Positions 24,466 through 31,556 of a stretch of DNA of 31,556 bases are shown one piece after another. Made by a program: the position numbers and the translations under genes. Location: contig JBMORL010000013.1 in the NCBI GenBank assembly GCA_049322335.1, forward strand, positions 1-31,556, read 5' to 3'. A model generated the notes under the pieces. That model ran no database searches and was not told the origin of the DNA. It saw only the letters and a list, made by a program, of their open reading frames with translations. Source of the DNA: JBMORL01 sp049322335 (lineage in GTDB: Bacteria > Bacteroidota > Bacteroidia > Flavobacteriales_D > UBA2798). Within the stretch, counting starts at the first letter, position 1. Every line of letters begins with the position of its first letter.

Positions 24466-25347
24466 CTAATACCCGCTTCCCGAACTGCCAATGTTCTCAA
24501 TAGGATGCCAGGTGGTTTTTATTTCCTGGAGGTCGGAAATGAAATACGGGTTTTCTTCTTTTTTGTTCATCCAGTTATTGCTGTAAACAAAAACACGCTT
24601 CACATTTACCGGTGCGGTTTGCTGAATGAGTTTTATTTCTTCTTTGTTATTTCCGCAATATACTACGGCATTCACATCCATGTGTGATGCAAAATGTTCA
24701 GCGAGCTCTTTTCTGAAACCGGTAAGAATATTTACCACTCCACCGGGGACATCAGAAGAGTTGAGTACTTCGGCAAAAGTTACTGCGCACAACGGATACT
24801 TTGAAGAAGCCAATACCACACAGGTATTTCCCCCGGCAATAGCAGGAGCGATTACGGAAACCAAACCGGCAAGAGAAGTGTTTTCGTCAGCAAGAATTCC
24901 AACCACGCCTGTGGGTTCGGGAACGGAAAAATTGAAATGCGAAGTGGCAACAGGATTCACCGTTCCGAAAATCTGCTGGTATTTATCGCACCAGCCGCTG
25001 TAATACACCAAACGGTCGATGGAGAGCTGCACTTCTTCTTCTGCCAGTTTTTTATTACTCCCCTGTTTCATTAATTCTTCGACAAACTGCACTTTTCTTC
25101 CTTCCAGCATTTCGGCAATGCGATAGAGAATTTGTCCGCGGTTGAAAGCGGCACGTCCTGCCCACCCGGATAACGCTCCGCGGGCTGCTACAACGGCCTC
25201 GCGAAAATCTTTCCGCGAACACTGGCAAACATTGGCCAGCAGGTTTCCTTTTTTGTCTTTCGGTGTGTAATAACGTCCGCTTTCCGTCCGCGGAAATTTT
25301 CCACCGATGTAGATTTTGTAGGTTTTCATTACTTCAATTCTTTCCAT
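24466..25347 (-). CDS. Vestigial aldehyde dehydrogenase half (ALDH16 C-terminal type)
   Basis: A 293-residue protein aligned to the NAD-binding half of aldehyde dehydrogenases but lacking the catalytic half. The usual P-W-N-F-P is replaced by A-D-E-N-T (about 160), K-P-A-E by A-S-S-K, and there is no catalytic Cys segment. It ends with T-W-H-P-I-E-N-I-G-S-S-G-S-G-Y. This matches the inactive C-terminal domain of the two-domain ALDH16 enzymes. With the complete ALDH two genes upstream, it likely forms an ALDH16 split over two chains. A later Met at residue 7 is a possible start. The GxxExxY unit ends 15 bp upstream. Confidence 0.82.
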   Translation of the reverse strand: MERIEVMKTYKIYIGGKFPRTESGRYYTPKDKKGNLLANVCQCSRKDFREAVVAARGALSGWAGRAAFNRGQILYRIAEMLEGRKVQFVEELMKQGSNKKLAEEEVQLSIDRLVYYSGWCDKYQQIFGTVNPVATSHFNFSVPEPTGVVGILADENTSLAGLVSVIAPAIAGGNTCVVLASSKYPLCAVTFAEVLNSSDVPGGVVNILTGFRKELAEHFASHMDVNAVVYCGNNKEEIKLIQQTAPVNVKRVFVYSNNWMNKKEENPYFISDLQEIKTTWHPIENIGSSGSGY

Positions 25348-25362
25348 AATTATGCTTTTTGG

Positions 25363-25901
25363 GCCACAGATTACTCAGATTTACACAGATTCTGATTACA
25401 CAGATTTTAATTTTACAATATAACTCTTTTATATTTTAATGAATTTTCTCCGAAATTTACAATCAGGCCGACTTTACATTTTGATACAGCAAGATAATTT
25501 AAAACCTGTCGATAATGATCTTCAATTACTCCTGCCTGCGCTTTGACTTCAAGTATTATGTTATCATAAACAGCAAAATAATACCTCGAAAGTTTTACTC
25601 CTTTATAAAACACTTCATATTTTTTTTCTCTTTCAAAATTTATTCCTTTAAGATTAAACTCAGGCATTAATGCATCCTTATAAACCACCTCCTGAAAGCC
25701 TTTACCAAATTCGTTATACACCTCAAAGCATGCCCCTATAATCCTGAATGTTTCTTCCTGCAAAGGGTATTTGTCGTAATTTTTATATTCCGAAATAGGT
25801 TCGTTTACTTCCATCCATCCCGTTTCCATGATACCTTTTATTAATTATTTAAACTTAAAAAAATCTGTGCAATTTCTGTGTAAATCTGAGTAATCTGTGG
25901 C
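25363..25901 (-). mobile_element. 539-bp unit: GxxExxY gene between 27-bp perfect inverted repeats
   Basis: The outer repeats at 25363-25389 and 25875-25901 are perfect inverted copies over 27 bp. They extend with a few changes to 25408 and 25860. The repeats are built from ATCTGTG-like words about 9 bp apart. The last base of the right repeat is the final base of the ALDH stop codon, so the unit starts at that stop. It is inserted between two ALDH genes that appear to belong together. There is no transposase, and I see no target-site duplication. Confidence 0.75.
25413..25829 (-). CDS. GxxExxY protein
   Basis: A 138-residue protein of the GxxExxY family. The name motif reads G-F-Q-E-V-V-Y at about 43-49, preceded by I-I-G-A-C-F-E-V-Y-N. 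The family pattern L-E-V-K-A near 93 and a final V-G-L-I-V-N-F-G are also present. Its function is unknown; an E-x-K nuclease-like core has been suggested to me only by the pattern I-L-E-V-K-A, which is weak evidence. The first 20 residues look longer than in many relatives. It is the only gene in the inverted-repeat unit and is transcribed in the direction of the host operon. Confidence 0.85.
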   Translation of the reverse strand: METGWMEVNEPISEYKNYDKYPLQEETFRIIGACFEVYNEFGKGFQEVVYKDALMPEFNLKGINFEREKKYEVFYKGVKLSRYYFAVYDNIILEVKAQAGVIEDHYRQVLNYLAVSKCKVGLIVNFGENSLKYKRVIL

Positions 25902-27379
25902 TAAACTTTTAAATAAGCTGCCAATCCATGCAACCCGCCTTCTCTTCCAAATCCACTTTCCTTGAAACCTCCGAATGGCGAAGTGGGATCAAATTTATTG
26001 TAGGTGTTGGCCCAAACCACTCCTGCTTTCATTTTGGAAGTCATGTTAAATATCTTTGAGCCTTTGTCAGTCCACACACCGGCACTTAATCCAAATGGCG
26101 TGTTATTGGCTTTTTCAATCACTTCGGCTTCTGTTCTAAACGTTTGTACAGCCAAAACAGGCCCGAAAATTTCTTCCTGTGCAATAGTGTGCGATTGTGA
26201 AACGTTCAAAAATAAAGTAGGTGCACAAAAGAATCCTTTGGAAGGAAGATCGCATTTGGGCTGAAACATTTCTGCGCCTTCTTCATTTCCGATAGTAATG
26301 TATTTTTGAATAGTGGCCAATTGTGATTTTGAATTGATGGCACCCACATCGGTATTTTTATCCAGCGGATTTCCCACGCGAAGCGATTTCATCCTGTGTT
26401 TTAATTTTCTGATTACTTCATCATACACACTTTCCTGCACAAACAACCGCGAACCCGCACAACATACATGGCCCTGGTTGAAATAAATTCCGTTGATGAT
26501 TCCTTCGACAGCCTGATCGATGGTTGCATCTTCGAAAATGATGTTGGCTGCTTTTCCTCCAAGTTCAAGAGTCGCTTTTTTATTCGTTCCCGCAATGGCT
26601 TTCTGAATGATCTTTCCCACATCGGTAGAACCGGTAAAAGCAATTTTATCAATGTCAGGATGATTAACTATAGCTGCACCGGTTGCTCCTGCCCCTGTAA
26701 TAATGTTTACCACACCTTCGGGAACTCCGCAATCAGCTATAAGTTCTGCGAGTTTTAGTGCGGTGAGAGAAGTTGTTTCGGCAGGTTTCAGTACTACAGT
26801 ATTTCCGCAGGCTAAAGCGGGTGCGATTTTCCATGCTGCCATCAACAAGGGAAAATTCCAGGGAATAATTTGTCCGGCAACGCCCAATGGTTTTGGGTTG
26901 CGGTTGGGAAAAGCATATTCCAGTTTATCCGCCCATCCGGCATAATAGAAAAAATGATTGGCGGCAAGCGGAATATCCACATCACGGCTCTCTTTAATTG
27001 GTTTTCCTCCGTCCAGCGATTCGATCACGGCAAATTCACGGGCGCGTTCCTGCAGCATGCGCGAGATGCGGTAAATGAATTTAGCACGTTCTTTTGCGGG
27101 AATTTTATTCCATTTCCCGAAGGCTTTGCGGGCGGCTTTTACGGCTTTATCCACATCGGCTGCATTAGCTTCCGCGATCTCCGAAAGTTTTTCTTCGGTA
27201 GCAGGATTGATGGTCGGAAAATATTTTCCGGAAGAAGGTTTCACCCATTTTCCATCAATAAAAAGTTCGTAGCGGTTTTTTATGTTGGCTATAGAAGCGC
27301 TTTCTATTGAGGGCGAATACTCCCACGAAATAGCAGATGTTGAATGGTTGGTTGTTGATTTTTTAGAAATTGTATCCAT
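25901..27379 (-). CDS. Catalytic NAD-dependent aldehyde dehydrogenase
   Basis: A 492-residue enzyme that oxidises an aldehyde to the acid. P-W-N-F-P lies at 173-177, K-P-A-E at 198-201, F-T-G-S at 248-251 and the general base E272 in L-E-L-G-G. The nucleophile is C306 in FNQGHVCCAGSR. An N-terminal extension of about 35 residues precedes the fold. It lies 14 bp after deoC, so acetaldehyde released by the aldolase is the likely substrate. Together with the 24466-25347 protein it resembles a split ALDH16. The stop codon overlaps the inverted repeat of the GxxExxY unit. Confidence 0.93.
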   Translation of the reverse strand: MDTISKKSTTNHSTSAISWEYSPSIESASIANIKNRYELFIDGKWVKPSSGKYFPTINPATEEKLSEIAEANAADVDKAVKAARKAFGKWNKIPAKERAKFIYRISRMLQERAREFAVIESLDGGKPIKESRDVDIPLAANHFFYYAGWADKLEYAFPNRNPKPLGVAGQIIPWNFPLLMAAWKIAPALACGNTVVLKPAETTSLTALKLAELIADCGVPEGVVNIITGAGATGAAIVNHPDIDKIAFTGSTDVGKIIQKAIAGTNKKATLELGGKAANIIFEDATIDQAVEGIINGIYFNQGHVCCAGSRLFVQESVYDEVIRKLKHRMKSLRVGNPLDKNTDVGAINSKSQLATIQKYITIGNEEGAEMFQPKCDLPSKGFFCAPTLFLNVSQSHTIAQEEIFGPVLAVQTFRTEAEVIEKANNTPFGLSAGVWTDKGSKIFNMTSKMKAGVVWANTYNKFDPTSPFGGFKESGFGREGGLHGLAAYLKV

Positions 27380-27393
27380 GTAAAAATGTAATA

Positions 27394-28302
27394 TTAATCT
27401 TTAGAAAAATAATCTCCGCTCTGATAGATTCCGGTTTCCTGTTTAACGATTTGCATCAGCACATCATTGGCAAGACGGCTGGCACCGAAACGAAACCATT
27501 CGTTGGTAAGCCATTCTTCACCCAGGGTTTCCTTTACCATCACCAGGTAATGCAATGCGCTTTTTGCAGTGGAAATACCACCGGCCGGCTTCATTCCCAT
27601 CATTTTACCGGTTTTAAAATAATAATCGCGAATAGCTTCCAGCATAACTAACGTAACAGGCATTGTAGCAGCCGGAGAAATTTTCCCGGTAGATGTTTTG
27701 ATAAAATCCGCACCGGCATACATAGCAATATCACTGGCTTTTCTTACTTTATCCAGGTTGCCCAGTTCACCCGTTTCCAGGATTACTTTTAATCTTGCTT
27801 TCCCGCATACTTCCTTTATTTGTGCAATTTCATCAAATACAAAATCATATTCACCGGCATGAAACTTTCCTCTCGAAATCACCATATCAATCTCGTCTGC
27901 GCCCTGGTCGAGGGCGAATTTTGTATCATCAATTTTTACATTCGTGGGAGCCTGTCCGCTGGGAAATGCTGTAGATACCGAAGCTACTTTTACACCTGTT
28001 CCTTTCAGTTCTTTTTTGGCTACACCAACCATAGAAGGATAAACACACACTGCCGCCACTGTGGGTAAGCCTTCATGATCGCCATGCAGATGTTTGGCTT
28101 TATAACAAAGCTGCTGCACTTTATGAGGTGTATCGGCCCCTTCAAGAGTGGTAAGGTCAATCATACTGAGCACCATTTTCAGGCCCTGCAGTTTGGATGC
28201 CGTTTTGATGCTGCGGGAGGTAAATTTGGCACATCGCTCTTCAATTCCCACCATGTCAATTACCGGGGAATTGGCGGGAAACCGGTTCTGGATTTTTGTC
28301 AT
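27394..28302 (-). CDS. deoC: Deoxyribose-phosphate aldolase
   Basis: A 302-residue class I aldolase that splits 2-deoxyribose-5-phosphate into glyceraldehyde-3-phosphate and acetaldehyde, a step of deoxynucleoside breakdown. The Schiff-base lysine is K202 in D-F-I-K-T-S-T-G-K. The second lysine, K172 in L-K-V-I-L-E-T-G-E-L, and the phosphate-binding M-K-P-A-G-G-I are present. It is longer than the 259-residue E. coli enzyme and closer in size to animal-type enzymes. It heads an operon with the two aldehyde dehydrogenase genes. Confidence 0.95.
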   Translation of the reverse strand: MTKIQNRFPANSPVIDMVGIEERCAKFTSRSIKTASKLQGLKMVLSMIDLTTLEGADTPHKVQQLCYKAKHLHGDHEGLPTVAAVCVYPSMVGVAKKELKGTGVKVASVSTAFPSGQAPTNVKIDDTKFALDQGADEIDMVISRGKFHAGEYDFVFDEIAQIKEVCGKARLKVILETGELGNLDKVRKASDIAMYAGADFIKTSTGKISPAATMPVTLVMLEAIRDYYFKTGKMMGMKPAGGISTAKSALHYLVMVKETLGEEWLTNEWFRFGASRLANDVLMQIVKQETGIYQSGDYFSKD

Positions 28303-28318
28303 AGGATAAAACTGTTAT

Positions 28319-28326
28319 CAAAGATA
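28319..28326 (-). promoter_or_regulatory. -7 promoter box of deoC
   Basis: The minus strand reads TATCTTTG, 16 bp before the deoC start. It is divergent from the cysC promoter box at 28401-28408, and the two units share a 112-bp upstream region. Confidence 0.55.
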
Positions 28327-28400
28327 GGTATTTGGGTTGTTTTTAGTTATTCCGGTAGGGCAAATAGGGCGAATTTCTTTATCAAAAACGCTATTATTCC

Positions 28401-28408
28401 TACCTTTG
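28401..28408 (+). promoter_or_regulatory. -7 promoter box of cysC operon
   Basis: TACCTTTG matches TAnnTTTG and ends 6 bp before the chosen cysC ATG. It rules against a longer reading frame start at 28337 and implies an almost leaderless transcript. Confidence 0.6.
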
Positions 28409-28414
28409 CCACCC

Positions 28415-29014
28415 ATGTCAGCCCAACACATACACCCTGTTTACGACCGCGCCCTGCAAAGACAGGACAAGGAAAAGTTCCTTGGTCAGCATGCCGTTGT
28501 TGTTTGGATGACCGGGCTTTCGGGATCGGGAAAATCTACCATCGCCCTGGCGCTGGAAAAAAGACTACAGGAAAATGGATTTTTTACCCGGCTGCTGGAT
28601 GGCGATAATGTGCGCACAGGCATCAATAATAATCTGGGATTCAGTGAAAGCGACCGAATGGAAAACATCAGAAGAATTGCTGAAGTGTCGAAATTATTTC
28701 TGAATAATGGTGTAATCTGCATAAATAGTTTTGTAAGTCCCACACAAGCAATTCGTGAAACAGCCAAAAAAATTATAGGGGAAAAAGATTTTTTGGAAAT
28801 ATACATTAACACCCCGCTGGAAATTTGCGAACAACGTGATGTAAAAGGATTATACAAAAAAGCAAGAGCAGGTGAAATAAAAGATTTTACAGGTATCAGC
28901 GCCCCTTTTGAGGCTCCCGAAAATCCTTCCCTTGAAATAAAAACAGAAAATAAAACCATTGAACAAAGTACGGATGAATTATATCAGTTCATTCTGCCAA
29001 AAATAAAAATGTAG
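28415..29014 (+). CDS. cysC: Adenylylsulfate kinase
   Basis: A 199-residue APS kinase that makes PAPS from adenylylsulfate and ATP. The P-loop is GLSGSGKS at 34-41, followed by D-G-D-N-V-R at 62-67 and I-N-S-F-V-S-P near 103-109. The ATG at 28415 is chosen because the -7 box sits just before it and the extra 26 upstream residues would be unlike the family. It is the first gene of a cysCDN sulfate-activation operon and ends 2 bp before cysD. Confidence 0.95.
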   Translation: MSAQHIHPVYDRALQRQDKEKFLGQHAVVVWMTGLSGSGKSTIALALEKRLQENGFFTRLLDGDNVRTGINNNLGFSESDRMENIRRIAEVSKLFLNNGVICINSFVSPTQAIRETAKKIIGEKDFLEIYINTPLEICEQRDVKGLYKKARAGEIKDFTGISAPFEAPENPSLEIKTENKTIEQSTDELYQFILPKIKM

Positions 29015-29016
29015 TT

Positions 29017-29922
29017 ATGGCCCATTATCATTTAACTCACCTGCAGGAACTGGAATCAGAAAGCATGTATGTTTTACGGGAAGTAGCCGCCCAGTTTGAA
29101 AATCCCGCCCTGTTATTTTCCGGTGGCAAAGACAGTATTGTTTGTTTTCACCTGGCTAAAAAAGCATTCTGGCCTGCTAAAGTTCCTTTTACGTTAGTGC
29201 ACATTGATACCGGGCATAATTTTGAAGAAACACTGATTTTCCGTGATGAACTGGTGAAAAAAAATGGGGTGAACCTGGTGGTGGGAAGCGTACAGGAAAG
29301 TATTGATACGGGAAGAGTGACAGAAGAAAAAGGTTACAGTGCCAGCAGAAACGCATTGCAAACCGTTACGCTTTTAGATACTATCGAAAAATACAAATTC
29401 GATGCTTGTATAGGCGGAGCAAGAAGAGATGAAGAAAAAGCGCGTGCTAAAGAAAGATTTTTTTCGCACCGCGATGAATTCGGGCAATGGGATCCAAAAA
29501 ACCAGCGTCCCGAATTATGGAATATTTTCAACGGCAAAAAAAATATCGGTGAGCATTTCCGTGTATTTCCCATCAGCAACTGGACAGAGATGGATGTCTG
29601 GCAATACATATTGAAAGAAAAAATTGATATTCCATCACTTTATTTTTCACATGAACGGGAAGTTTTTTTGCGTGATGGCGTTTTATATGCTTACACTCCC
29701 GTGATGCAACTAAAACCAACGGAAAAAACAGAAAAGAAAATTGTACGCTTCAGAACCATTGGCGATCTTACCTGCACCGGTGCTGTTTTATCAGAAGCAT
29801 CAACACTTGAAGACATCATTGAAGAAGTCGCCTCTACACGCGTAACGGAAAGAGGTTCGAGAATTGATGACAAACGCAGCGAAGCAGCTATGGAAGACAG
29901 GAAGAAAGCAGGTTATTTTTAA
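29017..29922 (+). CDS. cysD: Sulfate adenylyltransferase small subunit
   Basis: A 301-residue ATP-pyrophosphatase-family subunit that adenylates sulfate to APS together with the CysN GTPase. The P-P-loop reads F-S-G-G-K-D-S at 34-40. The C-terminal part has the usual Arg-rich stretch R-V-T-E-R-G-S-R and ends in K-K-A-G-Y-F. The length is normal. In most genomes cysN follows directly; here an S23-type gene unit of about 430 bp lies between them, and its left repeat covers the cysD stop codon. Confidence 0.97.
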   Translation: MAHYHLTHLQELESESMYVLREVAAQFENPALLFSGGKDSIVCFHLAKKAFWPAKVPFTLVHIDTGHNFEETLIFRDELVKKNGVNLVVGSVQESIDTGRVTEEKGYSASRNALQTVTLLDTIEKYKFDACIGGARRDEEKARAKERFFSHRDEFGQWDPKNQRPELWNIFNGKKNIGEHFRVFPISNWTEMDVWQYILKEKIDIPSLYFSHEREVFLRDGVLYAYTPVMQLKPTEKTEKKIVRFRTIGDLTCTGAVLSEASTLEDIIEEVASTRVTERGSRIDDKRSEAAMEDRKKAGYF

Positions 29923-30350
29923 ATTTTGAGATTTTGAAAAGTGGAAATGTAAATGATGTGAAAAATGAAACAGGAGGAGTTAAAGAACAGAACCAAGAAA
30001 TTTAATATCACTACCATTTTGGCTCTGAGAGGAATTAAAAGAAATGAAGAAACAGAAGTTTTCAAATACCAACTAATAAAGGCAAGTAGTTCTGTAGGCG
30101 CTAATTACCGATCATGTTGTCGTGCTAAATCGAAAGCTGATTTTATTAATAAACTTAAGATTGTGGAAGAAGAAGCTGACGAATGTTGTTATTGGCTGGA
30201 AATACTGATTGATTTATACCCTGAAAAAGAAACTACATTAAAGCCAATATTAAAGGAAGCAAATGAGTTGACAGCTATTTTTACCAAAGCAGGTCAAACT
30301 GCAAGAGGAAACAAATAAATTTTAAGATTTCAAAATTTCTAAATTTAAAA
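29917..30350 (+). mobile_element. 434-bp unit: four-helix-bundle gene between 22-bp inverted repeats
   Basis: Arms at 29917-29938 and 30329-30350 are inverted copies with 20 of 22 matches, both AT-rich and built on an 8-bp period (TTTTGAAA, TTTTGAGA). The left arm overlaps the cysD stop and the right arm ends 4 bp before the cysN start. The unit is thus inserted exactly between two subunit genes that normally adjoin. It carries one gene, and no transposase or target duplication is visible. Confidence 0.65.
29965..30318 (+). CDS. Four-helix-bundle protein (S23 / 23S rRNA intervening-sequence type)
   Basis: A 117-residue, all-helical protein of the four-helix-bundle family first noted as the reading frame inside 23S rRNA intervening sequences. 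The diagnostic S-S-S-V-G-A-N-Y-R-S at about 46-55 and K-A-D-F-I-N-K-L-K-I-V-E-E-E-A-D-E at about 64-80 are clear, followed by a Trp-Leu-rich helix. The fold is shared with Avd, the accessory protein of diversity-generating retroelements, but no reverse transcriptase or template repeat is seen here. Its function in sulfate activation is unlikely; it is probably cargo of the repeat-bounded unit. Confidence 0.9.
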   Translation: MKQEELKNRTKKFNITTILALRGIKRNEETEVFKYQLIKASSSVGANYRSCCRAKSKADFINKLKIVEEEADECCYWLEILIDLYPEKETTLKPILKEANELTAIFTKAGQTARGNK

Positions 30351-30354
30351 TTTT

Positions 30355-31556
30355 ATGGAAACTAATGGATATTTAGAAATGGATCTGTTGCGATTTACCA
30401 CTGCAGGTAGCGTAGATGACGGAAAGAGTACGCTTATCGGACGATTGTTATACGACAGCAAATCGATTTTTGAAGATCAGATGGAAGCAGTGGAACTGGC
30501 CAGCAAGAAAAAAGGGGAAGAACATGTAAATCTTGCTCTGCTTACTGACGGATTACGTGCCGAACGCGAACAGGGAATTACCATTGATGTGGCTTACCGT
30601 TATTTCGCAACCCCAAAAAGAAAATTCATCATTGCCGATACTCCGGGACATATTCAGTATACACGCAACATGGTTACCGGTGCTTCTACTGCCAACCTCG
30701 CCATCATACTTGTTGATGCACGAAAAGGAATTGTTGAACAAACCTGCCGCCATTCATTTATTGCTTCACTTTTGCAAATTCCGCACGTGGTGTATTGCAT
30801 CAATAAAATGGATTTGGTGGATTACAAGGAAGAAACTTTCAATAAAATCAAAAAAGACCTCGAAGATTTCAGCGCCAAGCTGGATGTAAAAGACATCAAT
30901 TATATTCCCATTTCTGCATTGAATGGCGATAATGTTGTAGATCGTTCAAAAGTGATGAACTGGTATGATGGCCCTACCCTGATGTATTTGTTGGAAAACG
31001 TTCACATTTCGGGCGACCATAATTTAATTGACGCACGCTTCCCGGTACAATACGTTGTTCGCCCCATGTCGAAAGAGTTTCATGATTTCCGCGGATATGC
31101 AGGCAGAGTGGCCAGCGGAGTATTGAGAAAAGGAGACGAAATTCAGGTTTTGCCATCCGGATTTACTTCAAAAATAAAATCCATTGTTTCGATGGAAAAT
31201 GAATTGAATGAAGCTTTTGCCCCCATGTCTGTTACCGTTACACTCGAAGATGAAATCGATATTTCAAGAGGAGATATGATTGTCAGAAAAAACAATCTCG
31301 CAGATGCCACACAGGATATTGATGCCATGATCTGCTGGTTTAATGAAAAACCTTTGCAGTTAAACGGAAAGTATGCGCTCAAGCATACTTCAAAAGATGT
31401 GCGTTCGGTGGTAAAGGAGATCAAATACAAAATGGACATCAACACACTTCACCGAAATGAAACCGACAAGCAAATAAACATGAATGATATTGCACGGATT
31501 CAGTTGCGTACCACTGCACCGGTTTGTACGGATAAATACCACCGCAACCGCGTTAC
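30355..31556 (+). CDS. cysN: Sulfate adenylyltransferase GTPase subunit (3' truncated)
   Basis: The first 400 residues of CysN, the GTPase that drives APS synthesis by CysD; the window ends inside the gene. The P-loop is AGSVDDGKST at 17-26, switch II D-T-P-G-H at 95-99 and the guanine-specific N-K-M-D at 150-153. Residues after about 225 fit the EF-Tu-like beta-barrel domain. Whether a CysC kinase domain is fused at the end cannot be seen, but the separate cysC argues against it. The start lies 4 bp after the right repeat of the S23 unit, so the repeat replaces the usual ribosome-binding region. Confidence 0.95.
   Translation, partial: METNGYLEMDLLRFTTAGSVDDGKSTLIGRLLYDSKSIFEDQMEAVELASKKKGEEHVNLALLTDGLRAEREQGITIDVAYRYFATPKRKFIIADTPGHIQYTRNMVTGASTANLAIILVDARKGIVEQTCRHSFIASLLQIPHVVYCINKMDLVDYKEETFNKIKKDLEDFSAKLDVKDINYIPISALNGDNVVDRSKVMNWYDGPTLMYLLENVHISGDHNLIDARFPVQYVVRPMSKEFHDFRGYAGRVASGVLRKGDEIQVLPSGFTSKIKSIVSMENELNEAFAPMSVTVTLEDEIDISRGDMIVRKNNLADATQDIDAMICWFNEKPLQLNGKYALKHTSKDVRSVVKEIKYKMDINTLHRNETDKQINMNDIARIQLRTTAPVCTDKYHRNRV

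Noticed and set aside
25363..25901. Ordinary insertion sequence
   Set aside because: It has no transposase-like motif in its only gene and no visible target-site duplication, so I call it a repeat-bounded unit of unknown mobility.
28337..28414. Longer N-terminus for cysC
   Set aside because: A -7 promoter box lies inside it and the added residues do not resemble APS kinases.
29965..30318. Accessory gene of a diversity-generating retroelement (Avd)
   Set aside because: The protein shares the fold, but there is no reverse transcriptase, template repeat or variable repeat in the window.

Overview
The window looks like a chromosomal segment of a member of the Bacteroidota. The evidence is the type IX secretion (T9SS) C-terminal sorting domains at the left edge, repeated Bacteroidota -7 promoter boxes (TAnnTTTG) just upstream of start codons, two adjacent cytochrome oxidase subunit III genes followed by subunit IV, and S23/four-helix-bundle and GxxExxY genes. 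There are no rRNA or tRNA genes, no CRISPR array and no classical IS transposase.

Layout. 1-1270: two T9SS-secreted proteins. 1322-3866: a PlsC-type acyltransferase and an unknown membrane lipoprotein (minus strand). 4209-8253: cobalamin-dependent methionine synthase metH behind a SAM-I riboswitch with an intrinsic terminator. 8281-9252: a secreted glycine-rich collagen-like protein. 9454-14346: an eight-gene respiratory operon (ctaB, two subunit III genes, subunit IV, two SCO-like proteins, a DUF420/CtaM-like protein, a small CxxC membrane protein) without oxidase subunits I and II. 14389-20692: a tightly overlapping surface-polysaccharide operon (gmd, fcl, Wzi-like, wecA-type, Wzi-like). 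20728-23291: cysQ and an SLC13-type anion permease. 23428-24385: an ECF sigma factor and a Cys/His-rich small membrane protein. 24466-28302: deoC, a catalytic aldehyde dehydrogenase and a vestigial aldehyde dehydrogenase, which resemble ALDH16 split into two genes. 28415-31556: cysC, cysD and the start of cysN, the sulfate activation genes.

The most striking signal lies across the genes. Short degenerate tandem arrays with a constant period of 7 or 8 bp, but varying unit sequence, recur through the window. They occur directly after stop codons, before start codons, inside coding loops of MetH and CysQ, and as a large insertion in the P3 arm of the metH SAM riboswitch. Two units carry a small gene between terminal inverted repeats. 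The first is a GxxExxY gene with 27-bp perfect inverted repeats, placed between the two ALDH genes. The second is an S23/four-helix-bundle gene with 22-bp imperfect inverted repeats, placed between cysD and cysN. In both, one repeat overlaps the stop codon of the preceding operon gene. A non-coding palindrome at 24386-24465 resembles the flank of the S23 unit. This suggests a family of very small, operon-tolerated mobile or spreading elements, some with and some without a cargo gene.

Functionally, the SLC13 permease, CysC, CysD, CysN and CysQ fit together as sulfate uptake, activation to APS and PAPS, and PAP removal. DeoC and the ALDH pair fit deoxyribose-5-phosphate breakdown to acetaldehyde and acetate. 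GDP-fucose synthesis, a polyprenyl-phosphate sugar-1-phosphate transferase and Wzi-like outer-membrane proteins fit surface glycan production.
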